A program made the position numbers and the translations under genes. This document shows positions 17,699 through 26,763 of a DNA stretch of 64,000 nt, one piece after another; position 1 is the first letter of the stretch; each line of letters begins with the position of its first letter. The DNA is from an uncultured Christensenellaceae bacterium (GTDB lineage Bacteria > Bacillota > Clostridia > Christensenellales > UBA3700): the NCBI GenBank assembly GCA_944381365.1, contig CALWKW010000001.1, positions 343,100 to 407,099 of the forward strand. Direction: 5' to 3'. Below the pieces are notes generated by a model. The model saw only the letters and a list, made by a program, of their open reading frames with translations, did no database searches and had not been told where the DNA came from.

Positions 17699-18506
17699 AC
17701 ATGCGGATTATTCGCCCGAACATATAGCCTATCTCAAAAACGAGAAAAAACACAACATAATAATCGCCTTGTCCCGAGCGGGCATATTGATTTTTGTAAT
17801 ACTATTGTGGGAAATTCTTGCCAGAACGGGAGCGATTGACAGCTTTATATCCTCTTCGCCCTCACGAATGGTACAATGTTTTATAGAGCTTGTTCAAGGC
17901 GGAGAACTCGGCAAGCACATAGGTATAACGCTTTGGGAAACGATAGTCAGCTTTTTCTTGGCTACCACTTTAGGCACTCTTACCGCAATAATACTTTGGT
18001 GGTTTGAGAGTGTAAGAAAAGTCTTAGAGCCTTATATCGTAATTCTGAACGCATTACCCAAAATAGCCTTGGGACCTATCATAATAATTTGGATGGGCAC
18101 AGACCAACCGGCAATTATAACAATGGCACTTGCTATATCGTTGTTCATAACCATTCTCAACACCTTAAGCGGTTTTTTGAGTGTGGAAAAAAGCAAACTT
18201 ATGCTGATGAAGACGCTTGGAGCAAACAAGTGGCAAATACTTACAAAACTTGTTTTACCTGCCAATCTTCCAAACATTATCGATGCATTGAAGATAAATG
18301 TCGGTATGTGCTGGGTAGGTACGATAATGGGAGAATATCTGGTATCGCACGCAGGACTTGGATATCTCATTATATACGGCGGGCAGATATTCAAACTCGA
18401 TCTTGTGATGACAAGTACGGTAATACTCTGCATACTTGCAGGACTTATGTATTATGCCGTAGCACTGCTTCAGAGAGTTGTCAGCAAAAAACTCAACCTC
18501 GAATAA
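17673..18506 (+). CDS. ABC transporter permease (NitT/TauT type)
   Basis: Integral membrane subunit, 277 residues, BPD_transp_1 fold with about six membrane segments between residues 35 and 270. The EAA-like loop LMLMKTLGANKWQILTKLVLPANLPNI near 180-205 contacts the ATPase. Start 17673 is chosen because AAGGAG lies 8 nt upstream; it overlaps the ATPase gene in another frame. The 35 charged residues at the N terminus are cytoplasmic. The operon ends here; the hairpin at 18511 has its T tail on the opposite strand. Confidence 0.92.
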   Translation: MTKRLQKNEHADYSPEHIAYLKNEKKHNIIIALSRAGILIFVILLWEILARTGAIDSFISSSPSRMVQCFIELVQGGELGKHIGITLWETIVSFFLATTLGTLTAIILWWFESVRKVLEPYIVILNALPKIALGPIIIIWMGTDQPAIITMALAISLFITILNTLSGFLSVEKSKLMLMKTLGANKWQILTKLVLPANLPNIIDALKINVGMCWVGTIMGEYLVSHAGLGYLIIYGGQIFKLDLVMTSTVILCILAGLMYYAVALLQRVVSKKLNLE

Positions 18507-18510
18507 AAAA

Positions 18511-18537
18511 TGCCAAAGGCTCGGAGAGTCTTTGGCA
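18511..18537 (-). terminator. Terminator between convergent genes
   Basis: TGCCAAAG-CTC arms (18511-18522 and 18526-18537) with a TCC/GGA loop. The T run (TTTTTTATTC) is on the minus strand, so it mainly ends the YkvI-like gene, but the stem could also slow plus-strand transcription from the ABC operon. Confidence 0.75.
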
Positions 18538-18545
18538 AATACATA

Positions 18546-19556
18546 TCAATCGATATCTTTTTGAGCTAAAAGCGTCTTTTGTCTTTTCTCTTTTACTTTA
18601 GCATATATCGACCACCATATAGGCAAAGTCAGCATAAACACAAGATAACCTATACCCACATATCCCACAAGAGGATAGACAAAATTGACTGCTTTTGCAA
18701 AATCGAGTTCAAGACCTATAATCGTTGCGACTACAAGCATTATCACGCTTATAGGCTTTGGAATTTTTATGCTTTCGTTTTCCTGACATATCAGTTTTGT
18801 ACAGCCTATAAGAGTTGTGAATACGGCAAGATAAATTACAAGTCCGCTTATACCTTTGAAGTCGTGATTTGACGCAAATTCATACACAGGCATAGAAAAG
18901 TTTTTATAATCAATAGACACCGCATACACAAGAGCCAATGCCGCCGAAAAAGCCAGTGCCGTAATTATGCCCACAAACACGCATTCTTTTATATTAAACT
19001 CCTCTTTTGTCTCCGCCATAAGATATCCGCCCGTCATGATATTCATACCCGTATAATTGAGTATGGCCATGGCCGCAAATTTTCCCATATCAGGCACATT
19101 GCTTTTCCCTGCCAACACAAGCAAAAGTATGATTATGACAGGCACTATCACAAGATTGAATCTTTGCATTACTTTCATTTCCATAACACCCAAAAAGCTC
19201 ACGAAAATACCTGTCCAAAGTCCGACATTTTTGATGCCGAAAGAGTTCGTAATTATTTCTTCGCACGCACTTATCATACACAAAAATGTGGCATATATGC
19301 TTATATAAAGCAATATTTTTATGCCCACATAAAATACTTTGCACCACTTTTTTTCACTCATTCTGAACATAAAAAAGCTTTTTGCCGAAAACAAAAAAAC
19401 TCCTGCCAAAAGTCCCATGAGCACACCGCCTGCCAAAGCACTCAAAAGTCCGTAATCGCCAAAATACAGCATTACTTCCCTTCCCGTGGCAAAACCTGCA
19501 CCTATCACTCCGCCTATGTATGTAAAACTCACTAAAAAACATTTGGACAATCGCAT
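18546..19556 (-). CDS. YkvI-like membrane protein (APC superfamily)
   Basis: 336 residues with about ten membrane segments, resembling the COG3949 (B. subtilis YkvI) group of uncharacterised transporter-like proteins. The N terminus YIGGVIGAGFATGREVMLYF (near 12-31) is a broken-helix substrate-site motif like that of amino-acid transporters (GAGFATGRE is the hallmark of the group), and NYTGMNIMTGGYLMAET near 170 is TM6-like. Substrate unknown. It has no Shine-Dalgarno; a 9-bp inverted repeat surrounds the start codon. The start itself matches the family N terminus. Confidence 0.85.
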   Translation of the reverse strand: MRLSKCFLVSFTYIGGVIGAGFATGREVMLYFGDYGLLSALAGGVLMGLLAGVFLFSAKSFFMFRMSEKKWCKVFYVGIKILLYISIYATFLCMISACEEIITNSFGIKNVGLWTGIFVSFLGVMEMKVMQRFNLVIVPVIIILLLVLAGKSNVPDMGKFAAMAILNYTGMNIMTGGYLMAETKEEFNIKECVFVGIITALAFSAALALVYAVSIDYKNFSMPVYEFASNHDFKGISGLVIYLAVFTTLIGCTKLICQENESIKIPKPISVIMLVVATIIGLELDFAKAVNFVYPLVGYVGIGYLVFMLTLPIWWSIYAKVKEKRQKTLLAQKDID

Positions 19557-19583
19557 AGTATAGAATATGACGATTGTCCGAAT
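19530..19583. repeat. Inverted repeat around the YkvI-like start codon
   Basis: On the minus strand GGACAATCG lies upstream and CGATTGTCC immediately after the ATG, separated by 17 nt that hold the initiation codon and TATTCT/TATACT hexamers. The arms are perfect over 9 bp. Confidence 0.6.
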
Positions 19584-19635
19584 TTTATGAAGTATTGATA
19601 TTTATAGATATTTTTTATATGGTTTTCGCTATATT

Positions 19636-21420
19636 TTAAGGCAATTCCAAAAGCAAGTCTTTTTGCATTTCCTTTGCCATTTCCAAAAATTCGCTGCAAA
19701 ATTTTATCTCATTGCCTTCTTCTATATTGTTTGTCATATCTTCTTCAAAAGCGTACAAAAACTCGAGCGTTTTTTCTTTGTCGTGACAAAAATTGAAAAA
19801 TTCGGGAGTGGTAATCATTCCGTCATATTTCAAAAGCAACCAGAACACCGCCAAAGAAGGAGCGTTTGTATAGTCTTTCTGAAGAAGGGTGTAGAATTTT
19901 TTTATAAATCTGTCTTTGCTTTTGCCCTCTCTCATTATGCTTTGAACAAAATACATCGCAAGAGCATAAACAATAGGTGTTTTTCTTTCGTCTTTTTGAA
20001 GTTTTTGTATTGCGTTTTTGAATACCTTGCCTTCGTATATAAACTCTTTTTTGTCTGACAGACTCAAAAAACAAGCAAAAGCCATAATTCTCACGATATA
20101 ATAATATTCATCGTTGACGACAGCACCTTTTATCACAGAATTGAGAGGCTCATAGTCTATTTTATAGATATCGTAAAGTATATCCGCAAGCTCCTGAAGC
20201 ACTGGCAAAGAATTTGTGAGCACTTCTTCGAGCACCAAAAGTATCTCTTTTATATTTGATTTTGCGTCTTCTTTTGATTTGCAATTTTTGAGCTTTTCTA
20301 AGAGCGTGACCTCTATCATATCGTCAATTACATTTGACCTGTCGAGATTGAGTGTTTCTCCGCTCTTTTCTTTTCCGCCAAACTTATTAAGAAAATAGAG
20401 ATAGCTTTTTGCTCTGCTGAAAATGCCATAGAGAGAATTTGCCTTGTGCCAGCATTTTTCAGCATCTAGGTCATTGCCTTTATTATAAAAATTTATGCCT
20501 TCGAGCAAATATCTTTGTTCGCTTATGTCTTTTTCGTCAAAAGGATTGTTTTGGCACAAAATATCCCAAAGTTCCCCTTCGCCCTCTTTTATCAAAACCG
20601 ACAAGCCGACCATATCGTCAGTGCTAAGGTCTTTTTTTGTAGCGAGAAAATCTCTGATTGTCTTATAAATTTCCTCTTCGCCTCTTTCTTTTGCTCCAAG
20701 CATAATATGCAGCATACTTTCGATATACAAATCCTGCTCTATACAGTTTTTGCAATACTTAAATGCTTTTTTATAATCTCCTAGTTCGAGATATGCCCTT
20801 GCATAAGTCACGCTTATCGACAGCAAAGTATGAGACTTGATGTGTCTTTTGGGTACGCTGTCAAGTATATCTATCGTCCTTTTTGCCTGTCCTTTATTGA
20901 GTTCGCCATTGGCTTTTATGTTGGCAAAAAAAGTGCGATAATCATTGTCTTCGAGTCTGTAAAGAAGTTGTCCGTCCTTATGAAATTTTACCTGACCGTT
21001 TATGTATTCTACAAAAGTATCCTCTCCGTCAGCGGCGATTTCGTCTATATCATCGTTGTTTTCTTTTAGAAAATTGACAAATCTTTTTTCCTCTTCTTTA
21101 TCGAATTTTGTGAGCAAACTGAATGTCGTGCTCATTCCCTGAGTATCTCTAAGTTGAATATAACTTCTTTCCAAAAGTCTCAAAACATCCTGAATATTTT
21201 CCATATCGAGGAGCAATTCTCTCAATATTTTTGCAGACAAATAGTACATACCTTTATCAAAATAAAAGTATGCCAAATACAATTTTCTGTTGACAAGTTC
21301 GGTATGGTCGTCAATGGTATCGAGAGAATAAAGTATGCGTTTTGCTATCCCTTCTTCTCTTTTGCCTTTCCACAACTTGCCGTCAGTATATTCACTGATA
21401 GTACTTGGAAATTTTATCAT
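19636..21420 (-). CDS. TPR-like helical-repeat protein coupled to hslO
   Basis: Cytoplasmic protein of 594 residues without signal or membrane segment, almost entirely alpha-helical. Several stretches look like tetratricopeptide repeats, for example LAYFYFDKGMYYLSAKILRELL (near 48-69), TYARAYLELGDYKKAFKYCKN (near 205-225) and INFYNKGNDLDAEKCWHKAN (near 312-331). It therefore probably acts as a scaffold or adaptor. Its ATG overlaps the hslO TGA (ATGA), so the two are translated together, which hints at a link with redox or unfolded-protein stress; that link is inference. No enzyme motif. Confidence 0.75.
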   Translation of the reverse strand: MIKFPSTISEYTDGKLWKGKREEGIAKRILYSLDTIDDHTELVNRKLYLAYFYFDKGMYYLSAKILRELLLDMENIQDVLRLLERSYIQLRDTQGMSTTFSLLTKFDKEEEKRFVNFLKENNDDIDEIAADGEDTFVEYINGQVKFHKDGQLLYRLEDNDYRTFFANIKANGELNKGQAKRTIDILDSVPKRHIKSHTLLSISVTYARAYLELGDYKKAFKYCKNCIEQDLYIESMLHIMLGAKERGEEEIYKTIRDFLATKKDLSTDDMVGLSVLIKEGEGELWDILCQNNPFDEKDISEQRYLLEGINFYNKGNDLDAEKCWHKANSLYGIFSRAKSYLYFLNKFGGKEKSGETLNLDRSNVIDDMIEVTLLEKLKNCKSKEDAKSNIKEILLVLEEVLTNSLPVLQELADILYDIYKIDYEPLNSVIKGAVVNDEYYYIVRIMAFACFLSLSDKKEFIYEGKVFKNAIQKLQKDERKTPIVYALAMYFVQSIMREGKSKDRFIKKFYTLLQKDYTNAPSLAVFWLLLKYDGMITTPEFFNFCHDKEKTLEFLYAFEEDMTNNIEEGNEIKFCSEFLEMAKEMQKDLLLELP

Positions 21421-22262
21421 CTAAACAACCTTTCTATATCCTCTTTAGTAAAGACATATTTTGTATTGCAAAATTCACAGCCGACTTCTATTTTGCCTTC
21501 TTTTTCCACGATATCCAAAGCCTCTTTTTTGCCGAGAGTGAGAAGCATATTTTCTATTCTTTCTCTCGAGCAGTTGCACTTATACTCTTCATAAATATCG
21601 GGAAGCTGTTTTATCTCGAAATGTCCGAAATAATAATCTATGATGCCCTGAGCTCCTTTTTCTTCTAAAGTCTTGGATACATCCGTAAAGTTTCTTGCGA
21701 TATCCTGAAGAATGACTATTTCTTCTTCGCTGCAATTAGGCATAGGCTGGATTATTACTCCACCGGCTTTTTTGCACTTTCCGTCCTCGATGTCCACGCC
21801 GAGAGCGACCGCCGAAGGAAGTTGTTCTGACACGGTAAAATAATAAGCAAAGTCCTCATCTATATTTCCGTTGACAAGATGCGACATACCGTTGTAAGGC
21901 TCTTTGAGTCCGAAGTCTTTTATGATATTGAGATATCCTTCCTTTCCCACCACCTGACTTACAGGCACATCTTTGTCCATGGATGCCTGAGGATTTTCTG
22001 CATAACCTCTTACTTTTGCTCCGTAATCGCCGCAAAGCACCATTTTACCCGACAAGCCGTTGCCTTCTATGATAATGGTAAGTTTGTTGTTTAGCCCTTT
22101 GAAGTTGCCGCTCATAAAAGCGGTCATAGTCAAAGCTTTGCCCATAGCTCTTGCTACGCTGGGCGAAAATTCGTGTATGTCCATTGCGGTATTTACGAGC
22201 GTAGTTGTATCCAATACGCTTACGATTGCTTTTCCGCCAAATAATATTGCTCTTTTTATCAT
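21417..22262 (-). CDS. hslO: Redox-regulated chaperone Hsp33
   Basis: Cytoplasmic holdase of 281 residues, activated when oxidants release zinc from its C-terminal cysteines. The N-terminal domain (MIKRAI...) contains GDYGAKVRGYAENP near 85 and SEQLPSAVALGV near 145. The zinc switch is CNCSRER (near 230) and CEFCNTKY (near 262), i.e. CxC plus CxxC, as in the family. Start 22262 follows AGGAGA; an ATG eight codons upstream has no site. First gene of a two-gene unit with the TPR protein. Confidence 0.96.
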   Translation of the reverse strand: MIKRAILFGGKAIVSVLDTTTLVNTAMDIHEFSPSVARAMGKALTMTAFMSGNFKGLNNKLTIIIEGNGLSGKMVLCGDYGAKVRGYAENPQASMDKDVPVSQVVGKEGYLNIIKDFGLKEPYNGMSHLVNGNIDEDFAYYFTVSEQLPSAVALGVDIEDGKCKKAGGVIIQPMPNCSEEEIVILQDIARNFTDVSKTLEEKGAQGIIDYYFGHFEIKQLPDIYEEYKCNCSRERIENMLLTLGKKEALDIVEKEGKIEVGCEFCNTKYVFTKEDIERLFR

Positions 22263-22415
22263 AAGTTTCTCCTGCCTTTTCGGCATTGATTTTTGATTTA
22301 TATTTATTTATATTTTATCGATAATAATTTTATATTTTCGAAATATAGTAGTCTTAACGCTAAATTTATAATGCTATTTTCTATCTTTTGGAATGGCTTT
22401 TTTGTCTTCCATAAA

Positions 22416-22452
22416 TAAAAAAATTTTATATTCTTTTGCGAATATAAAATTA
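22416..22452 (-). terminator. Terminator of the methyltransferase gene
   Basis: TTTTATATTC and GAATATAAAA arms around a 6-nt loop, with a long T run on the minus strand. It overlaps the last codons of the gene ending at 22450. Confidence 0.65.
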
Positions 22453-23163
22453 TTTTGTTTTCAAGACAAATAAAAGTCTCTTTGATTTTGATGTGGGAGA
22501 TGAAAACTTTTCTCCGTCAAATACTTCAAAATCCCAATTCTTTTCTATAAGGCTTTGGATAAATTCTCTTTCGTGAATATATTGTCTGTGGCTTTCTTCT
22601 ATACGGCGATAGATATCATTTTCTATCTTTTCAAAAAAATCTATATCCATATCGACACAGTCTTTTTTGAGGGTGTTTTGCCATATATAAGTTATGTCAT
22701 CATAATCTTCACAAAACAAATTGTCACCCAATATTTTTTTGAGTTTGTAAGAAGACGATATATCGAATACAAAAATACCGCCGTCTTTTATGTTTTGTCG
22801 CACTTTTGCAAACAATGTCGCCAAGTCGTCTTTTTTTATATAATTAATTCCGTCACACACGCAAGTGGCAAAGTCAATTTTGTGACTAAGCTCCAAATCG
22901 AGCATATCCTGACAAATCCACTTGATGTCAAGTCCCATGCTTTTTGCTTTAACAGTGGCGACATTGAGCATTTCTCCGCTTAAGTCTATGCCAATCATTT
23001 TATTGCCCGCCTTTGCGAGTCGGACAGTGATTTCGCCAGAACCGCACGCAAGGTCGATACCTTCGCCTTTGACATAATCTTTGATAAAATCTATATATCC
23101 GTCATAGTCAAAGTCGCCCATCAATCTGTCATAATATTTTGCGAGTATGCTATAAGACTGCAT
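22450..23163 (-). CDS. Class I SAM-dependent methyltransferase
   Basis: 237 residues with a seven-strand Rossmann methyltransferase fold. Motif I IDLACGSGEITVRLA (near 36-50), motif II with the acidic residue in MIGIDLSGEML (near 56-66), CQDMLDLEL near 85 and motif post-I DGINYI near 104, FVFDISSSYKL near 130. This is the widespread Methyltransf_25 type often annotated only as SAM-dependent methyltransferase; no substrate can be given. The start ATG overlaps the stop codon of the upstream membrane-protein gene (TAATG), so the two are coupled. Confidence 0.9.
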   Translation of the reverse strand: MQSYSILAKYYDRLMGDFDYDGYIDFIKDYVKGEGIDLACGSGEITVRLAKAGNKMIGIDLSGEMLNVATVKAKSMGLDIKWICQDMLDLELSHKIDFATCVCDGINYIKKDDLATLFAKVRQNIKDGGIFVFDISSSYKLKKILGDNLFCEDYDDITYIWQNTLKKDCVDMDIDFFEKIENDIYRRIEESHRQYIHEREFIQSLIEKNWDFEVFDGEKFSSPTSKSKRLLFVLKTK

Positions 23164-24176
23164 TATTTTTTCTTCTTTTTATGAGGAGATTTGAAGTTTT
23201 GTTGTTGAGATTGTTTTTTCTTGGCTTGATTTCTTTCTTTTGCCAATCTTTCCTGCTCTCTCTTCTTTGCCTTTACATCTTCCTGATAGAGATATCCTAT
23301 CATATTATCGCATACATATTGGCTGAAAGAGATATTGAGTACCACATATACGCTTATTCCCAGCAAAGCAAAATAGATAAGAAGGAACAAACCTATCATA
23401 GATACGAATGACAAAGCCACAAAGCCTGCAAAAACAGCTGTGACAAACAATGTAGGAACTATCATTATCATTGTAAGAATACAGGTGTTTTTGATATAAT
23501 CTTTCATCTTGTAGCGATAACATACATACATACCCTGACCTACAAGCATATACATAGCACTGAGCAAAGCCACAATACCTATAAATACTATAAGTACCCA
23601 CCAGCCTGCATTTGCACCGCCGTAAAGAGCCGTATCTTTGAGAATCATTATAAGCGTACATGTAAAGCCCGTAGCCAATATACCCAGCCATGCAAAGGAA
23701 AGCAAAAACTTATACCAATGCATTTTTATGCCTCTAAAGAAGTGCTTGAGGATTTTTACCTGAGCACCCCAAAGCATGTTTCTGCAACAATAATATACGC
23801 CTGAAGCAAAAATTCCCACAAGCAAGAAACAAGGCAAAAGCGAAATGCCAAACAATTTGAGTCTGAAATTATAAATTGCTTCCGTAGCTTCCATGGTATT
23901 GTCCGCAATACCATATCCGATACCTATGCCCGAGCTAAAATTAAACCCTGACAATATAGAGCTTTCCTGCACCTGCATATAGTAGCCGAAAAGCACTATG
24001 AGAGGAATGCAGGCAATAATCATGAAGATATTGAGCAAAACGAGTTTTGTCATATTCTGAGATACGACAGTCATTGCTTCTCTTATTCTGCCCTTATAGT
24101 TGATTTCTCTGCCCTCAGGGGACAAATCTCTTTGCAGGACGAGTTTGCCTGCGAGGTTGTTCAAAACTTTACCCAT
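23163..24176 (-). CDS. Polytopic membrane protein with lysine-rich tail
   Basis: 337 residues, resembling the DUF624/YesL type of small membrane proteins only loosely. About six membrane segments (near 42-65, 110-135, 155-180, 190-212, 232-258 and 258-285). The last 45 residues are strongly basic and Gln/Lys-rich (KKREQERLAKERNQAKKKQ and a final run of five Lys), a cytoplasmic tail that could bind nucleic acid or ribosomes. Start behind GGAG. Function unknown. Confidence 0.75.
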   Translation of the reverse strand: MGKVLNNLAGKLVLQRDLSPEGREINYKGRIREAMTVVSQNMTKLVLLNIFMIIACIPLIVLFGYYMQVQESSILSGFNFSSGIGIGYGIADNTMEATEAIYNFRLKLFGISLLPCFLLVGIFASGVYYCCRNMLWGAQVKILKHFFRGIKMHWYKFLLSFAWLGILATGFTCTLIMILKDTALYGGANAGWWVLIVFIGIVALLSAMYMLVGQGMYVCYRYKMKDYIKNTCILTMIMIVPTLFVTAVFAGFVALSFVSMIGLFLLIYFALLGISVYVVLNISFSQYVCDNMIGYLYQEDVKAKKREQERLAKERNQAKKKQSQQQNFKSPHKKKKK

Positions 24177-24460
24177 ATTAACTCCAATATTAAAATCTTT
24201 ATTATTATAAACTATTTTTTTGTATTAATCAATAATATTGTGCAATTTTCTCACAAAGCAAAAAAAGAGGCTCGTCTTTTTCAAAATCGCACAAAAAACC
24301 TCAAAATCATACAACCGCTTCGCAATCATTCATTATACTCGATTATTGACATATCGCCGCCGAGCATTACCCTTATATCTCAAATGATATACTATAAATA
24401 TAATTTTGATAAAATATTGATAAAATAATAAAAAATAAATGCAAAAAACAATTAAAAATT
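24177..24460. other. AT-rich intergenic stretch with no recognised gene
   Basis: Between the divergent membrane-protein gene and the lysine-controlled operon. Rich in A/T, stop codons in all frames, no conserved RNA motif seen. It must carry the promoter of the minus-strand gene. Confidence 0.5.
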
Positions 24461-24462
24461 AC

Positions 24463-24491
24463 TTTACACTCAAAAATATTTATGCTATCAT
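24463..24491 (+). promoter_or_regulatory. Promoter of the lysine-riboswitch operon
   Basis: TTTACA (24463-24468), 17-bp spacer, TATCAT (24486-24491). Predicted start near 24498, just before the first riboswitch stem. Confidence 0.7.
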
Positions 24492-24503
24492 ATCTGTAAG
24501 TTT

Positions 24504-24680
24504 ATAGAGGCGCAGAATATATGAGTAACGGGCAAACAGCGACAAGACGCTCCCGCCAAAGGATATTTTGCCGAAATCATGCACAAATCTTGTGATGTGT
24601 ATGGTTGGTCGCTCCGGTGAACAACCCTGCGACTGTCACCTAAAATGCAATTTAATGCAAGGTGGAGCACTTAAACTGAC
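24504..24680 (+). promoter_or_regulatory. Lysine riboswitch (L box)
   Basis: Conserved L-box blocks occur in the right order: AGAGGCGCAGA near the 5' end, GAGTAACGGG, GCCGAAATC, GGTTGGTCGCTCCGG, CCTGCGACTGTCACC and finally GGTGGAGCACTTAAACTGAC. Together with the promoter, the downstream terminator and the asd-dapA-dapB genes this is a lysine-sensing riboswitch. High lysine should favour the terminator at 24703 and shut off lysine/diaminopimelate synthesis. Confidence 0.92.
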
Positions 24681-24702
24681 AACGATATTTTGTCATTTAT
24701 GT

Positions 24703-24730
24703 ATGCTTTACACTTGTAAAGCATTTTTTA
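24703..24730 (+). terminator. Riboswitch-controlled terminator
   Basis: ATGCTTTA and TAAAGCAT arms followed by TTTTTTA, about 60 nt before the asd start, as expected for an L-box expression platform. Confidence 0.85.
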
Positions 24731-24791
24731 TTTTCTCTATAAATTCCAAATTAGTCAATATTTTATGAGTACAACTCACAAGGAGATATCT

Positions 24792-25811
24792 ATGAAAAAG
24801 TATAATGTAGCCGTTGTTGGTGCAACGGGTATGGTAGGCAACAAGTTTTTGGAAGTTTTGACAGAAAAGCAGCTTCCTGTAGAAAACTATTATTTGTTTG
24901 CATCAGCAAAGAGTGCTGGCAAAGTAATCGATTTTATGGGAAAACCTCATACTGTAATCGAATTGACAGAAGAAAATGTCAAGGCACATAAAGTTGACAT
25001 CGCTTTGTTCAGTGCAGGCGGTTCGACAAGTGCAAAATTTGCTCCCGTATTTGCCAAAGAGGGTGCTGTCGTAATCGACAACTCCAGCCAATGGAGAATG
25101 GATCCCAAAGTACCTTTGGTAGTACCCGAAGTAAATCCTCAGGATATAGATTGGAACAACGGTATTATCGCAAACCCCAACTGCTCCACAATTCAGGCAA
25201 TGGTAGCTCTCAAGCCCTTGTATGACAAGTTTGGCATCAAGAGAATCGTTTACAGCACATATCAAGCAGTAAGCGGTGCCGGCGTAGCAGGATACAATGA
25301 CCTTCTTGACGGTCTCAAGGCTTTTGTAAACGGCGAAAGCTACGAAACAAAGAAGTTCCCTTATCAGATTGCAAACAACTGCTTGCCTCACATCGATGTA
25401 TTCCTTGACAACGGATATACAAAAGAAGAAGAGAAGATGATGAAGGAAACAAAGAAGATTTTGGGCGATGACACAATCAAAGTTACCGCTACCACAGTCA
25501 GAGTTCCCGTACTCAATTCTCACAGCGAATCCATCAATGTAGAATTCAAAAAGCCTTGCACAAAAGAAGCTATCGTAGAGGCATTGAAAGGACAAAAAGG
25601 CATTGTAGTAGTTGACGATGTTCAAAACAACAAATACCCTATGCCTATCGATGCCACAGGTCATGACGAAGTATATGTAGGTCGTATTCGTATAGATGAC
25701 ACAGTAGAAAGCGGTTGCAACCTCTGGGTTGTAGCAGACAATATCCGTAAGGGTGCTGCAAGCAATGCTGTTCAAATCGCTGAATACATGATTAAAAACA
25801 ACAAAATCTGA
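24792..25811 (+). CDS. asd: Aspartate-semialdehyde dehydrogenase
   Basis: NADPH-dependent enzyme (339 residues) converting aspartyl phosphate to aspartate semialdehyde, the branch point to lysine/diaminopimelate and threonine/methionine. GATGMVGNKF (residues 9-18) is the dinucleotide loop, SAGGSTSAKFAPVFA near 75 and NPNCSTIQAM near 127 holds the catalytic Cys. Start 24792 follows AAGGAGATATC; an ATG nine codons earlier lacks a site. First gene of the lysine-riboswitch operon. Confidence 0.97.
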   Translation: MKKYNVAVVGATGMVGNKFLEVLTEKQLPVENYYLFASAKSAGKVIDFMGKPHTVIELTEENVKAHKVDIALFSAGGSTSAKFAPVFAKEGAVVIDNSSQWRMDPKVPLVVPEVNPQDIDWNNGIIANPNCSTIQAMVALKPLYDKFGIKRIVYSTYQAVSGAGVAGYNDLLDGLKAFVNGESYETKKFPYQIANNCLPHIDVFLDNGYTKEEEKMMKETKKILGDDTIKVTATTVRVPVLNSHSESINVEFKKPCTKEAIVEALKGQKGIVVVDDVQNNKYPMPIDATGHDEVYVGRIRIDDTVESGCNLWVVADNIRKGAASNAVQIAEYMIKNNKI

Positions 25812-25871
25812 TACTTCATCACGAAAAAATATCAGAAATTTTTAGGGGTACTGCCCCACGAGGAATAAAAA

Positions 25872-26750
25872 ATGTTTGAAGGTACATACACCGCAATTAT
25901 TACTCCTTTTGACGAAAAGGGAGTGGATTATAAAAGTTTTGAGAAGTTGATAGACAGCCAGATAAAAGGCGGTATCAACGGTATCGTATTTGTAGGTACG
26001 ACAGGCGAACCTGCCACTATGACCGAAGAAGAAAAAAAGGAGCTCAGAAGTTTTGCTCTTGAAAAAGTAGCAAAGCGTGTTCCCGTAATCTTCGGTACAG
26101 GCAGCAACTGCACTCTTTCTGCCGTAAAGAATTCTGTAAAAGCTCAGGAAGAAGGTGCAGACGGAGTTTTGGTAGTCACGCCTTATTACAACAAATGCAC
26201 TCAAAATGGTCTTTATTTGCATTATGAGGCTATTGCAAAAGAATGTACTCTGCCCATGATAATTTATAATGTTCCCGGTCGTACGGGTGTCAACATTTTG
26301 CCCGAGACAGCCGGCAGAATAGCTCACGGCATCAAAAATGTCGTTGGCATAAAAGAAGCTTGCGGCAATCTCGAGCAGATCGCCAAGACGGCAGATGCTA
26401 TCAAAGGCACACAGCTTCAGCTTATGAGCGGAGATGACAAACTTGCAGTAGACATCGCAAGATTGGGCGGTACTACTCTTATTTCAGTAGCAAGCAATGT
26501 TTTGCCCAAGGAATTTACTGAGATAATGGCTTATTGCCGCAACAAGGATTTTGACAAAGCAGATGCTCTTCTCAACAAGTATTCTGATTTTGTAGATTTG
26601 CTTTTTGCCGAAGTCAACCCTATCCCCGCAAAATATGCTTGTTCGCTTTTAGGACTTTGCAAGAATGTTTTGAGATTGCCTCTCACACCTATGAGCGATG
26701 CCAAGGCAAAACTTTTGCGTGAAGAAATGCAAAGACTTCAAATTATCTAA
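25872..26750 (+). CDS. dapA: 4-hydroxy-tetrahydrodipicolinate synthase
   Basis: Aldolase-type TIM-barrel enzyme (292 residues) condensing pyruvate with aspartate semialdehyde in diaminopimelate/lysine synthesis. GTTGEPATM (near 43-51) contains the substrate-binding Thr pair, YYNKCTQNGLYLHY near 107 the catalytic Tyr, YNVPGRTG near 133 the second Tyr, and VGIKEACGN near 160 the Schiff-base Lys. Lies 60 bp after asd and 13 bp before dapB. Confidence 0.97.
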   Translation: MFEGTYTAIITPFDEKGVDYKSFEKLIDSQIKGGINGIVFVGTTGEPATMTEEEKKELRSFALEKVAKRVPVIFGTGSNCTLSAVKNSVKAQEEGADGVLVVTPYYNKCTQNGLYLHYEAIAKECTLPMIIYNVPGRTGVNILPETAGRIAHGIKNVVGIKEACGNLEQIAKTADAIKGTQLQLMSGDDKLAVDIARLGGTTLISVASNVLPKEFTEIMAYCRNKDFDKADALLNKYSDFVDLLFAEVNPIPAKYACSLLGLCKNVLRLPLTPMSDAKAKLLREEMQRLQII

Positions 26751-26763
26751 AAAGGTGAAATCT

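Noticed and set aside
24488..24768. Short ORFs on both strands before asd
   Set aside because: They lie inside the lysine riboswitch and its terminator, whose conserved blocks explain the sequence.
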